Assembly: GCA_025144025.1 (NCBI GenBank)
Contig: JALXWS010000020.1
Span: 1 to 49,924, forward strand
DNA: 49,924 nucleotides
Direction: 5' to 3'
Source: Corynebacterium sp. p3-SID1241
GTDB taxonomy: Bacteria; Actinomycetota; Actinomycetes; Mycobacteriales; Mycobacteriaceae
Under the pieces are notes generated by a model, which ran no database searches, was not told the origin of the DNA, and was given only the letters and a program-made list of their open reading frames with translations. Below, piece after piece: positions 41,595 through 49,924 of the stretch. The translations under genes and the position numbers were made by a program. How positions within the stretch are numbered: position 1 is the first letter of the stretch; every line of letters begins with the position of its first letter.

Positions 41595-43370
41595 TTAGTG
41601 GTCAGCACCCTGGATGGAGTGCTTATGATCGCGGACTGCTTCGCCCTCAGCGTAGAGCGGCATATCCTGCTTAGCCTTGTACCACTCGGCGTGGTTCGGC
41701 TCGAGCGGGGTACGGCCGGCGATGAGGTCAGCGGCCTTCTCGCCCACCATCATGGTTGGGGCGTAGATATTGCCGTTGGTCACGGACGGGAAGACGGAGG
41801 CATCCGCAATGTAGAGGCCCTCAACGCCCCATACACCCATGGTATCTGGGTTAACCACGGCCATTGGGTCAGACTCCACGCCCATCTTGGCGGTGCAGGA
41901 TGGGTGCAGCGCGGTCTCGCCATCATTGCGGACCCACTCCAGGATCTCCTCGTCGGTCTGGACATCCGGGCCCGGGCTGAACTCACGGGCGCCAACCTCT
42001 TCCATGGCCTTGGTATCCAGCAGGGAGCGGGCAACGCGCACGGCCTCCACCCACTCGCGGCGGTCCTGGTCGGTCTTCAGGTAATTGAAGAGGATGGACG
42101 GCTTGTCGTGGATATCGGCGCTCTTGATGTGAACGTGACCCTTGGTATCGGAGAACATCGGGCCAACGTGCCACTGGAAGCCGTGCTTGACGTCCGCCTT
42201 CTGGCCGTCATAACGCACGGCCATCGGCAGGAAGTGGAACATGAGGTTCGGGTAGTCCTCATTCTCATTGGAACGCACGAAGCCGCCACCTTCAAAGTGG
42301 GAGGTAGCAACCGGGCCCTTGTGGGTCAGCAGCCACTGCAGGCCCATAAACGGCCAGCGCCACTTATCCAGGTAAGGCTGGGAGGACGCGGTGGACTTGG
42401 TGGTTTCGTACTGAATGTAGACCTCGAGGTGGTCCTGCAAGTTCTCGCCCACACCCGGCAGGTGCTTGACGACGTCGATGCCGTGCTTCTCCAGAATCTC
42501 ACGGTCACCAATGCCAGAGATTTCCAGCAGCTGCGGGGTATTGATGGCGCCGGCGGACAGGACGATCTTCTCGGCGTAAACGCGGTGAACGCCACCCTGC
42601 CACTCGTACTCAACGCCGACGGCCTTCTGGCCCTCAAAGAGGATCTTGGTGGTGAACGCGCGGGTGCGGATCTCGAGGTTCTCGCGATCCATGTTGGGGT
42701 ACAGGTAAGCGCGGGCAGCGGACCAACGCTTGCCGTTCTTAATATTACGGTCGAACGGAGCGAAGCCCTCCTGGCGGTAACCATTGACGTCATTGGTCAG
42801 GTTGTAGCCGGCTTCCTGCACAGACTTGAACAGGGCCTGGAAGAGCTCGGAGGTAGCCGGACCGCGGGAGAGGTACAGCGGGCCATCGTGGCCACGGCGC
42901 GGGTCATTCGGCTCAGCTGCAGCGGCGGTTTCCATGCGGTTGAAGTACGGCAGGCAGTGGGCAAAGTCCCAGTTCTCCATGCCTGGGTTCTGGCCCCACT
43001 TCTCGTAGTCCATCGGGTTACCGCGCTGGTAGATCATGCCATTGATGGAGGAAGATCCGCCAAGAACCTTGCCGCGAGCATGGTAGACACGGCGGCCGTT
43101 CATCTCCGGCTCCGGATCGGACTCGTACATCCAGTCGTAGTTCTTTGCACCAATCGGGAAAGAGAAACCGGATGGCATGTGGATGAACAGATCCCACAGG
43201 GAATCTGGGCGGCCAGCCTCAAGGACCAGCACGCGGGTGTTCTTGTCTTCGGTCAGGCGTGCGGCGATGACGGAGCCTGCGGAGCCACCGCCAACGACGA
43301 CTACGTCGCTTACTTCATCGGTGACCTTTTTAGCGGAACGCTTCTTGGTCAGCTTGTCCATAAAACCCAT
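41595..43370 (-). CDS. betA: Choline dehydrogenase BetA (GMC oxidoreductase)
   Basis: This 591-residue GMC flavoenzyme has the FAD site [16 protein letters not shown] (about 23-38), the GMC signatures [18 protein letters not shown] and [17 protein letters not shown], and a C-terminal HPSCTAKMG with the catalytic histidine. It oxidises choline to betaine aldehyde. ATG 43370 has AAGGGG upstream; 43400 is less likely. It diverges from betT, whose partner betB completes the pathway. A 16-bp palindrome lies 15 bp before the start. Confidence 0.93.
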   Translation of the reverse strand: MGFMDKLTKKRSAKKVTDEVSDVVVVGGGSAGSVIAARLTEDKNTRVLVLEAGRPDSLWDLFIHMPSGFSFPIGAKNYDWMYESDPEPEMNGRRVYHARGKVLGGSSSINGMIYQRGNPMDYEKWGQNPGMENWDFAHCLPYFNRMETAAAAEPNDPRRGHDGPLYLSRGPATSELFQALFKSVQEAGYNLTNDVNGYRQEGFAPFDRNIKNGKRWSAARAYLYPNMDRENLEIRTRAFTTKILFEGQKAVGVEYEWQGGVHRVYAEKIVLSAGAINTPQLLEISGIGDREILEKHGIDVVKHLPGVGENLQDHLEVYIQYETTKSTASSQPYLDKWRWPFMGLQWLLTHKGPVATSHFEGGGFVRSNENEDYPNLMFHFLPMAVRYDGQKADVKHGFQWHVGPMFSDTKGHVHIKSADIHDKPSILFNYLKTDQDRREWVEAVRVARSLLDTKAMEEVGAREFSPGPDVQTDEEILEWVRNDGETALHPSCTAKMGVESDPMAVVNPDTMGVWGVEGLYIADASVFPSVTNGNIYAPTMMVGEKAADLIAGRTPLEPNHAEWYKAKQDMPLYAEGEAVRDHKHSIQGADH

Positions 43371-43703
43371 AAATCCCCTTCTTTCTGTGAAATATTTCAC
43401 ACGTCAAGATTGCCCCACCGGAAGTGAAAATATTGTAATTTATACAAAAATCTGTATTTATTCACATCGCCTTATGTGTGGGCACTATCTCCAGAGTACA
43501 CACCCCTCTAGAAGTTTGCCCATCTTAATGTATATTTACCTTGTCCAGATGGATGTCTCTGGAGATGAAATCCGAAGTCTTTGCGTATAGTTTGCCCACA
43601 TATGATTCATTTCACTCACCTATCTCTCCCTGCGATCTTGTGAGACTTTTGGGGCACTCGTGCGAAAGATTCGGCCCAAAACAACCAGCAATAGGAGAAG
43701 TAG
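43371..43703. other. betA-betT divergent control region
   Basis: This 333-bp gap is AT-rich and holds no gene. It contains the palindrome at 43386-43401, a TTGTA-ATTTA-TACAA repeat (43433-43447) and a 10-bp inverted pair ATCTCCAGAG (43487-43496) / CTCTGGAGAT (43557-43566), 60 bp apart. TATAGT near 43586 could be the betT -10. An AGGAGA site lies just before the betT ATG. Confidence 0.55.
43386..43401. promoter_or_regulatory. 16-bp perfect palindrome before betA, operator candidate
   Basis: TGTGAAATATTTCACA is its own reverse complement. Position just upstream of the betA start codon, in the divergent bet control region, suggests the binding site of a dimeric repressor or activator of choline metabolism. 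No regulator gene (for example betI) is in the window. Confidence 0.6.
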
Positions 43704-45953
43704 ATGGCTAACTTTGACCCTCACGATCCTGAGGAGTCTCACACTTCACATAAAGACCCCCAAGAAGGGGGTAAAAACACCTCTCTCGCAACCCCCTCTG
43801 GAGAGCCCAAGAAGCGCAGCCCGCGCTACCAAGTTCGCGCCCTCGTCGGCAGCTACAAGGCTGAAACCGGCGATGCCGTAGGCGCGGATCAGGTCCCTGC
43901 TCCCAAGACAAACTGGCCGGTATTTATCATCTCCGGCGTCCTCATTATTGCCATGGCGCTCTATGCCGGGCTCGGCCGCGATTCCGCGGCAGAGACCCTC
44001 GCCAGCGTCACCGGCTGGATCGGCCACAACCTCGGCTGGTTCTATGTCCTCACCGCCACCATCGCTGTGGTCTTCGTGCTCTATATTGCCTTTTCCAATG
44101 CCGGCAATATCCGCCTCGGACCGGACCACTCGCGGCCGAAATTCAATACTTTCTCCTGGGCATCCATGCTCTTTGCCGCCGGCATCGGCGTGGACCTCAT
44201 GTTCTTCGCCGTGGCCGAGCCGGTCACCATGTATATGCAGCCACCGGTCGGTGACGGCGAAACCATGGAGGCCGCCAAGGAAGCCGTGGTCTATGCCATG
44301 TTCCACTATGGCCTCACCGGCTGGGCGCTTTATGCCCTTATGGGCATGGCCTTTGGCTACTTTGCCTACCGCCTGAATATGCCGCTGGCTATTCGCTCCG
44401 CGCTCTACCCGCTCATCGGCAAGCGCGTACACGGCCCCATCGGCTCCGCGGTGGACATCGCCGCCATGCTAGGCACCGTCTTCGGTGTGACCGCCTCCCT
44501 GGGCATCGGCGTGGTGCAGCTGTCCTACGGCATTCACCTCATCTTCGGCATTGAGCAGGGCTTCGGTCTGCAGGCCGCGCTCATCATTATCGCCATCACT
44601 ATTGCGACCCTCTCGGCTGTATCCGGCGTCGATAAGGGCATTCGCTTCCTCTCCGAGCTCAACGTCTATTTGGCCATCGCGCTGATGGTCTACGTCGTGG
44701 TCTTTGGCAAGACCGCCTATCTCTTCGATGCCATCGTGACCAATATCGGTGATTATGTCTCGAAGTTCCCATCCTGGACCATGGAGACCTTCGCCTTTGC
44801 CGAAGACCAAACCAACGTAGATACCTGGATGCAGTCCTGGACCCTCTTCTTCTGGGCATGGTGGATTGCCTGGGCGACCTTCGTCGGCCTCTTCCTGGCC
44901 CGCATCTCCCGCGGCCGCACCCTGCGCCAGTTCATTTTCGGCACCCTGACCTTCCCGTTCCTATTCATCCTGATGTGGATGTCCTTCTTTGGTAACACCG
45001 CCTTGGATATGGTCCGCTCCGGTGATTACCCAGAATTCGCCGAGAACGCAATTAACGTGCCGGAGCAGGGCTTCTACGACATGCTGCACGAGTTCCCAGG
45101 CTCTGGCATCGTCATCTTCTTGACCACCTTTATTGGCCTACTGCTCTACATCACCTCGGCCGACTCCGGCGCGTTGGTGATGTCCAACTTCACCTCTCGC
45201 ATCACCGATAACCGCCAGGATGGCGCACGCTGGCTGCGCATCTTCTGGTCCGTGACCGTGGGTGCGCTGACCCTGGCGCTGCTGCAGATCGATGGCATCG
45301 CCACCGTGCAGTCCGCGACGGTCGTGATGGGCCTGCCCTTCGCGTTCGTGGTCTACCTCATCATGTTCTCCCTGTGGAAGTCCCTGCGCCTGGAAAACGT
45401 GCAGCGCGAGGCCCGCACCACCGCTATGCACGGCGTGATTTCCTCCCGTACCGAGCGCGAGCCTTCAGATTCCAACCTCTGGAAGAACCGCCTCGACCTC
45501 GCCAATACCTTCCCTTCCAAGCAGGAGATGGATACCTACCTGCGCGAAACCGCTACCTACGCCCTCGAGCAGGTAGCAACGCACATGCGCAGCCGAGGCT
45601 ACGATGCCCTCTTGCTCACCAGCGAGCTTCCCGACGTCGAACTTCCGCAGCTCGACCTCGAAGTTAAGCTGCACAATGAGCGCATGTTCCGCTACCAACT
45701 CTTCCCAGTCGCGGCCGAGCGCCCCGACTTCAGCACGGGCGAGGGGGACGAATACTACCGCCTCGAGGTCTACGATATGACCGGTTCGCTGGGCTACGAC
45801 ATCTACGGCTATTCCGAGAACCAGATCATCAATAACGTGCTGGATCTCTACGAACGTCACTTGGCCTTCCTCTACATGCAGCAGACCCAGCCGGGCGATT
45901 CCGATGTCTCCGATGGCGCCGAGCCCGAGCGCACTTGGCGCGAAGATAGCTAA
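43704..45953 (+). CDS. betT: BCCT-family choline/betaine transporter BetT
   Basis: This 749-residue protein has a polar N-terminus of about 70 residues, twelve membrane helices with the BCCT signature (FFAWWIAWATFVGLFLARIS in shifted form: FFWAWWIAWATF) and a long hydrophilic C-terminal domain from about residue 560. Long C-termini mark osmosensing BetT-like carriers. With BetA and BetB next door, choline is the likely substrate. AGGAGA lies 6 nt before ATG. It is separated from betB by 45 bp. Confidence 0.93.
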   Translation: MANFDPHDPEESHTSHKDPQEGGKNTSLATPSGEPKKRSPRYQVRALVGSYKAETGDAVGADQVPAPKTNWPVFIISGVLIIAMALYAGLGRDSAAETLASVTGWIGHNLGWFYVLTATIAVVFVLYIAFSNAGNIRLGPDHSRPKFNTFSWASMLFAAGIGVDLMFFAVAEPVTMYMQPPVGDGETMEAAKEAVVYAMFHYGLTGWALYALMGMAFGYFAYRLNMPLAIRSALYPLIGKRVHGPIGSAVDIAAMLGTVFGVTASLGIGVVQLSYGIHLIFGIEQGFGLQAALIIIAITIATLSAVSGVDKGIRFLSELNVYLAIALMVYVVVFGKTAYLFDAIVTNIGDYVSKFPSWTMETFAFAEDQTNVDTWMQSWTLFFWAWWIAWATFVGLFLARISRGRTLRQFIFGTLTFPFLFILMWMSFFGNTALDMVRSGDYPEFAENAINVPEQGFYDMLHEFPGSGIVIFLTTFIGLLLYITSADSGALVMSNFTSRITDNRQDGARWLRIFWSVTVGALTLALLQIDGIATVQSATVVMGLPFAFVVYLIMFSLWKSLRLENVQREARTTAMHGVISSRTEREPSDSNLWKNRLDLANTFPSKQEMDTYLRETATYALEQVATHMRSRGYDALLLTSELPDVELPQLDLEVKLHNERMFRYQLFPVAAERPDFSTGEGDEYYRLEVYDMTGSLGYDIYGYSENQIINNVLDLYERHLAFLYMQQTQPGDSDVSDGAEPERTWREDS

Positions 45954-45998
45954 GCTGGCCATTACAACTACCTCTATGAGAGAAAGGTTGCTTTTCAT

Positions 45999-47576
45999 TT
46001 GAGCACCCAGAACATTTTGTTCGACCCCACCCAGACCGAGCTGCTGAAGGGCGTACATGCCGACGGCGCCCCAAAGTCCCTGTTCATCAACGGTAAGTGG
46101 GAAGCCGCCCAGAGCGGCGAGACCCGCACCATCATCTGCCCGGCCGATGGCTCCACCGTCGGCCTCGTCTCCGAAGCCTCCGACGAGGACACCGAGCGCG
46201 CCATCAAGGTTGCGCGTGAAACCTTTGATAACGGCGAGTGGGCCAATACCCCGACCGCCGAACGCGGCAAGCTCGTCATCCGCGTGGCCGATTTCATCCG
46301 TGAGCACAAGGAGCTTTTCGCTCAGGCCGAGTCCGCTGATACCGGCAAGCGCTACGAGGAATCCCTGGGCGATATGGATGACATCGCCCATGCCTTCGAG
46401 TTCTTTGGCACCCTGGCCCAGCACCAGGCCGGCCGTGTAGTCGACCCGCAGGATCCCAACCTGCGCTCCCGCATCGACGCCGAGCCCGTTGGCGTCTGCG
46501 GACTGATTACACCATGGAACTACCCGCTGCTGCAGGTCTCCTGGAAGGTGGGCCCGGCCCTGGCAGCCGGCAATACCTTCGTCCTCAAGCAGGCAGAGCT
46601 CACCCCGCACACCGCCATGCTGCTCATGGCCGCCCTCAAGGAGTGCGGTCTGCCCGACGGCGTGGGCAACCTCATCACCGGCGCTGGCGCTAGCTGCGGC
46701 AACCCGCTGTCTCAGCACCCAGACGTGGACATGGTCTCCTTCACCGGCGGCCTGGTCACCGGCAAGATCATTGCCAAGAATGCGGCTGAGACCGTCAAGC
46801 GCACCGCACTCGAGCTCGGCGGCAAGAACCCGAACGTCATCTTTGCCGATGCCGACTTCGACGTCGCCGTGGACAACGCCCTCAATGGCGCCTTCTTCCA
46901 CTCCGGCCAGGTCTGCTCCGCAGGCTCCCGCATCGTCGTGGAAGAGTCCCTGCACGATAGGTTCGTCGATGCCCTGGTAGAGCGCGCCAATAAGATCAAG
47001 ATCGGCGGCCCGACCGATGACAAGGCCGAGACCGGCCCGCTCATCTCCGCCGAGCACCGCGAGAAGGTTGCCGCCTACGTGGACAAGGCCCGCGAGCAGG
47101 GCGCCAAGATCCTCACCGGTGGCCGCGCGGCTACCAGCGAGGACACCAATGGCCAGCATGGCACCGGCACCACCGACCTGGGCGCTGGTGTGTACTACCT
47201 GCCGACCATTATCGATGGCGCTACCCGCGAGATGGATTGCGTGCACGACGAGGCCTTCGGTCCGACCGTGACCATCGAAACCTTCACCACCGAGGAGGAG
47301 GCCATCGAGATCGCCAACGACACCGAGTACGGCCTGGCAGGCGCCGTCTACACTTCCGACGCCGGCCGCGCCGAGCGCGTAGCCCGCACCCTGCGCCACG
47401 GCACCATCTGGATCAACGACTTCCATCCTTACCTGCCGCAGGCAGAGTGGGGCGGCTTCAAGCAGTCCGGTAACGGCCGCGAGCTTGGCCCCACCGGCTT
47501 GGCCGAGTACCAGGAGCACAAGCACGTGTACCAGAACCTCTCCCCTGCCGCTTGGGATCAATTTGGCCTGCAGTAA
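45999..47576 (+). CDS. betB: Betaine-aldehyde dehydrogenase BetB
   Basis: This 525-residue aldehyde dehydrogenase has TPWNYPLLQVSWK, SFTGGLVTGK, the catalytic glutamate in LELGGKNPNV and the catalytic cysteine in GQVCSAGSR. It oxidises betaine aldehyde to the osmoprotectant glycine betaine. The start is a TTG at 45999 preceded by AGAAAGG about 11 nt upstream; no ATG fits the family N-terminus. It is likely co-transcribed with betT and ends at a strong terminator. Confidence 0.93.
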   Translation: MSTQNILFDPTQTELLKGVHADGAPKSLFINGKWEAAQSGETRTIICPADGSTVGLVSEASDEDTERAIKVARETFDNGEWANTPTAERGKLVIRVADFIREHKELFAQAESADTGKRYEESLGDMDDIAHAFEFFGTLAQHQAGRVVDPQDPNLRSRIDAEPVGVCGLITPWNYPLLQVSWKVGPALAAGNTFVLKQAELTPHTAMLLMAALKECGLPDGVGNLITGAGASCGNPLSQHPDVDMVSFTGGLVTGKIIAKNAAETVKRTALELGGKNPNVIFADADFDVAVDNALNGAFFHSGQVCSAGSRIVVEESLHDRFVDALVERANKIKIGGPTDDKAETGPLISAEHREKVAAYVDKAREQGAKILTGGRAATSEDTNGQHGTGTTDLGAGVYYLPTIIDGATREMDCVHDEAFGPTVTIETFTTEEEAIEIANDTEYGLAGAVYTSDAGRAERVARTLRHGTIWINDFHPYLPQAEWGGFKQSGNGRELGPTGLAEYQEHKHVYQNLSPAAWDQFGLQ

Positions 47577-47596
47577 CTAAGCCGTCCACATAATAG

Positions 47597-47638
47597 TCAG
47601 CCCCCGCTGCTCGGAAAGAGCGCGGGGGCTGAATTTTT
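47597..47638 (+). terminator. Rho-independent terminator of betB
   Basis: An 11-bp perfect stem (47597-47607 with 47622-47632) has a further GCTC/GAGC pairing in its loop and is followed by ATTTTTG. It lies 20 bp after the betB stop codon. Confidence 0.93.
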
Positions 47639-47805
47639 GCGCGAGGGACAAGTTGCGGCCACGCTATTGGTCTCGTTCGCCTACCAAGAGGCCAGAACGC
47701 GGCTGTTGTGTAGTTCCCAGATGCACAACAAGCACATAGTGATAATTTCACGGGAGGAAATCTACGAAACGCGCTTATTATGCCCCCAGGGCCAACGTGG
47801 ACCGA

Positions 47806-48351
47806 CTAAGCAGAAAGGGCGTCTTCCAGCTCAGCCAGCAAAGAATTGGTGCGCTCCACCTTGGCATCCACGGGGCGGAATTCTCCGTCGGCCCAGTCAG
47901 TGAAGAATCCAAAATCCAGCTGATTGCGAAGCTGCGGCATGGAGAAGTTCACTACGATAGTTCGCCATGCTTCCACGCCGCGGATTGCCCCGGCCGGTCC
48001 GTAGCCAACGAAGGCAACCGGCTTGCCCGCCCACTCTGCGGCCAAACAGTCGAATGCATTCTTGAACGGGCCTGGCACAGAGCGGTTGTACTCCGGGGTA
48101 ACAAAAACGAAGCCATCGCAGGCATCAACCGCATCGGACCACGCCTGGACCTTCTCGTCCGCGTACTGCTTATTAGCAGCAGCCGGTACAACCTCGGTGG
48201 TCAGGACCGGAATATCGAATTCCTTGAGGTTCAGCAGGGTGTACTCCACGCCGTCCTTACGGCCCTGGGCCAGGTCATAGAGCCACTCGCCCACTTCCTT
48301 GCCTGCAGCCTTGTCGCGGGTGCTGCCAATGATGATGCCAATGCGAGACAT
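47806..48351 (-). CDS. NADPH-dependent FMN reductase family protein
   Basis: This 181-residue flavodoxin-fold protein has IIIGSTRDKAAGKEV for the FMN phosphate and FVFVTPEYNRSVPGPFKNAFD for flavin binding, the SsuE/YhdA-type pattern. It likely reduces FMN, quinones or azo compounds using NADPH. A GAAGGAAAG site precedes ATG 48351. It is alone between the betB terminator and alkB. The 229-bp gap downstream holds no gene. Confidence 0.9.
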   Translation of the reverse strand: MSRIGIIIGSTRDKAAGKEVGEWLYDLAQGRKDGVEYTLLNLKEFDIPVLTTEVVPAAANKQYADEKVQAWSDAVDACDGFVFVTPEYNRSVPGPFKNAFDCLAAEWAGKPVAFVGYGPAGAIRGVEAWRTIVVNFSMPQLRNQLDFGFFTDWADGEFRPVDAKVERTNSLLAELEDALSA

Positions 48352-48389
48352 GAGAAAACCTACTTTCCTTCAAGCTTTATGTAACGCCT

Positions 48390-49079
48390 CTAGCCTAGCG
48401 CCCGTGCCGAAACTTGTCTGATGGTGATGTTGATGCGCCCCCCTGTAAGCCCACACCCCTGCGGCAACGTGCCATCGTTTACGCGCACCACCCCGTGATA
48501 AGCAAAGCGCTTCGGCCCACCAAAGACCACCAAATCACCACTACATAGCGTGAAATCGTCCCACGGCCGTGTGCGCGCCTCGGTGTGGCCCATACGGAAA
48601 AGCGCCTCATCCCCAATGGAGAGCGAAATCACCGGCGCGGGCGATTCCTCAGAATCATCCACGTGCATGCCCATGGCCGATCCCGGCGGGTAGTAATTCA
48701 CGAGTGCCATCTCCGGTACAAAAGTCTCCACCCAGGGCTCAAGCTCGGGCGCTACCTCGGCTGCGGCGTGCAGTGCTCCCGGAGCAATCTGACGCAGACT
48801 CTCCGGCACCGGCGGAACCCGCGTGCCCTCCATATTGTCCACATAGCGATAGCTGGGATAATGCCAATACCTGCCCAGATGCAGCTGAAAAACACTCATC
48901 TGCCCGCCCGATTTCAACCGCGGGCGCACCATCGCCATCGGCGTCGCCGCATATTCGCGCGCAATGCCGCGCATCTCTTCTACTAGGGCCTTCTGCTTAT
49001 CGACGCCCACCCACCCCGGCACATGCCCCACTCCCGGAGCCACACGCACACTCGGTCGCGGCAGCGAATCAAAAAGCAT
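48390..49079 (-). CDS. alkB: AlkB-like 2-oxoglutarate/Fe(II) dioxygenase
   Basis: This 229-residue protein has the iron ligands in GMHVDDSEE (HxD) and AYHGVV, with RINITIR for 2-oxoglutarate, as in AlkB. VNYYPPGSAMGMHVD is a typical AlkB stretch. It repairs alkylated bases in DNA or RNA by oxidative demethylation. TAGGGT lies 6 nt before ATG 49079, suggesting a leaderless mRNA. It lies 38 bp upstream of the FMN reductase gene on the same strand. Confidence 0.92.
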   Translation of the reverse strand: MLFDSLPRPSVRVAPGVGHVPGWVGVDKQKALVEEMRGIAREYAATPMAMVRPRLKSGGQMSVFQLHLGRYWHYPSYRYVDNMEGTRVPPVPESLRQIAPGALHAAAEVAPELEPWVETFVPEMALVNYYPPGSAMGMHVDDSEESPAPVISLSIGDEALFRMGHTEARTRPWDDFTLCSGDLVVFGGPKRFAYHGVVRVNDGTLPQGCGLTGGRINITIRQVSARALG

Positions 49080-49515
49080 GACCTCACCCTAACCCAACGC
49101 CCCGATAAATCGACCAAGACCTATTATCTTCGCCAAGGATCAGAATCTGTTCAAGACCGATAAGCCCAAGCCTAGGGCACCTCACGCGGAGTTTTACCGG
49201 CTGGTTTAACTAGTTGCAAAATGACTTATTGAAGTGTCCCAGGCCACCCCCGCACGGCCCATAGGAACACAACAGTCTCGAACCCCTACTCTCACATTTT
49301 CCCAACCAAACGGAAGGCCTTTCACCAGAGGAACAGGAATGCCTCGACTTCATCGTCAGCCTCGGCCTAGACGAGGAAGCCCCTACCGGATACCAGGCTG
49401 TAGATAGCGCACACGATAACCAACCCGAGAACGCAGCACCAGAGCTAGAGGCAGAGCACGAAGACGACCAGGACGCCGAACTCTAATCACACTGGAGTCG
49501 GAACAGGCTTAGTCC
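49080..49515. other. Gap with a coding-like frame lacking a start codon
   Basis: About 435 bases without a firm gene. A plus frame from about 49223 to the TAA at 49484-49486 reads TEGLSPEEQECLDFIVSLG and ends in an acidic tail (EAEHEDDQDAEL). It looks like protein, but no ATG, GTG or TTG was found in frame. A GAGGAACAGGA site precedes an ATG at 49339 in a different frame, which gives only a short peptide. It may be a broken gene. Confidence 0.4.
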
Positions 49516-49755
49516 TTAGTTGGTGCTTTCCCAGAAATCATCAGGGATAGCCCTCCTATCCAGATCGTCTAAATACTCTATGGCTTCCGCCTCACTCATA
49601 CCTTGACTCAAAAGCTCATCAATCATGTACTGGGTGGCAGCATTTAATTCCTGCTGGGAAATATCCCGCAAACTCGGCCCCCGCCGCTGACCATCGCCAG
49701 CAGTAGTGGTGGCGGGAGTCGGGGTGGTATTTGGGTAGTCCTGCGAAGTGCTCAT
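49516..49755 (-). CDS. Small soluble protein, unknown function
   Basis: This predicted 79-residue protein has a Thr/Pro-rich N-terminus (PNTTPTPATTTAG) and a helical, acidic C-terminal half (ELNAATQYMIDELLSQGMSEAEAIEYLDDLD). No family is recognised. ATG 49755 is preferred to 49803 because the upstream part is basic and cysteine-rich, unlike the rest. It is convergent with the coding-like frame in the neighbouring gap. Confidence 0.55.
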   Translation of the reverse strand: MSTSQDYPNTTPTPATTTAGDGQRRGPSLRDISQQELNAATQYMIDELLSQGMSEAEAIEYLDDLDRRAIPDDFWESTN

Positions 49756-49806
49756 AGCACTAAGGCAACCACACCTGCGCCTGCCACGAAAGACCAACCA
49801 CACTCA

Positions 49807-49847
49807 CCCTGTGGACAACCCACACAGGGCCAGTATGACTATCCACA
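49807..49847. promoter_or_regulatory. Two DnaA-box-like sequences
   Basis: TTGTCCACA (minus strand, 49810-49818) and CTATCCACA (plus, 49839-49847) each resemble the DnaA box TTATCCACA. A 7-bp repeat CCCTGTG/CACAGGG brackets the first. Two boxes alone do not make an origin, and no dnaA or dnaN is nearby. Confidence 0.3.
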
Positions 49848-49924
49848 GAAGTCCACGTTGGCTGCAGTGTTCGATAGCGTTTAGGCCTCCATGTCGGTAT
49901 GGGCCTCTAGGCTTGGGGCCATGG

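Noticed and set aside
41598..43427. 609-residue open frame antisense to betA
   Set aside because: It lies fully inside betA on the opposite strand. GC-rich codon bias in betA leaves its complement free of stops; no motif or ribosome site supports it.
45465..47561. 698-residue open frame antisense to betT and betB
   Set aside because: It spans two strongly supported genes and the gap between them. Its composition (Gly/Leu/Val-rich, no motif) is that of an antisense shadow.
49807..49847. Replication origin
   Set aside because: Only two DnaA-like boxes, no AT-rich unwinding region and no dnaA, dnaN or rep gene nearby.

Overview
The window is a chromosomal segment of a mycolic-acid actinobacterium, almost certainly a Corynebacterium. 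The main evidence is a complete run of arabinogalactan genes (wzm, wzt, glfT1, dprE1, dprE2, aftA and a single emb) in the order known from Corynebacterium and related to Mycobacterium tuberculosis Rv3777-Rv3795. Having one emb gene instead of embCAB fits Corynebacterium. Many genes have a TANNNT hexamer 6-7 nt before the start codon, which is the signature of leaderless actinobacterial transcripts. The species cannot be resolved from sequence alone.

Layout. 1-5.3 kb (minus): tRNA-Arg, a CobW/COG0523 metal GTPase with a 17-bp perfect inverted repeat over its start codon, a DASS carboxylate transporter, MgtE and two DUF202 membrane proteins. 5.4-8.6 kb (plus): an unknown membrane protein, a Nudix hydrolase, a small membrane protein, the aromatic aminotransferase Pat and a four-helix membrane protein, with tRNA-Ser(GCU) on the minus strand. 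8.6-12.0 kb: molybdenum-cofactor genes moaD (minus), then moeA-mogA-moaE-moeB (plus, overlapping); tRNA-Ser(UGA) follows.

12.3-28.1 kb is the cell-wall block. It holds a quinone oxidoreductase, a class-V aminotransferase homologue that appears to have lost the PLP lysine, the Wzm/Wzt exporter, GlfT1, two tandem GtrA proteins, three poorly known genes, DprE1/DprE2 (which make decaprenyl-phospho-arabinose), AftA (which primes arabinan on galactan) and Emb (which extends it). DprE1 keeps the cysteine targeted by benzothiazinones.

28.2-37.6 kb is mostly minus strand: an alpha/beta hydrolase, an M13 zinc peptidase divergent from a secreted protein plus a PrsW-type membrane protease, a secreted SxxK serine hydrolase, a chain of two SMR efflux subunits plus an alkyltransferase-like DNA-repair protein, VOC and S4 proteins, an LpqC-like lipoprotein esterase, YbjQ and a LysE exporter.

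37.7-41.3 kb looks like an acquired patch. A second lysE gene is cut off at about position 38000 and is followed by non-coding DNA, a CmtR-type regulator with a metal P-type ATPase, and another degenerate stretch. 41.3-47.6 kb is the choline-to-glycine-betaine locus: a 42-residue membrane protein and betA on minus, betT and betB on plus, with a 16-bp perfect palindrome in front of betA. 47.8-49.9 kb holds an FMN reductase, AlkB, a coding-like relic and a small unknown protein. No rRNA, CRISPR array, intact insertion sequence or prophage was seen.
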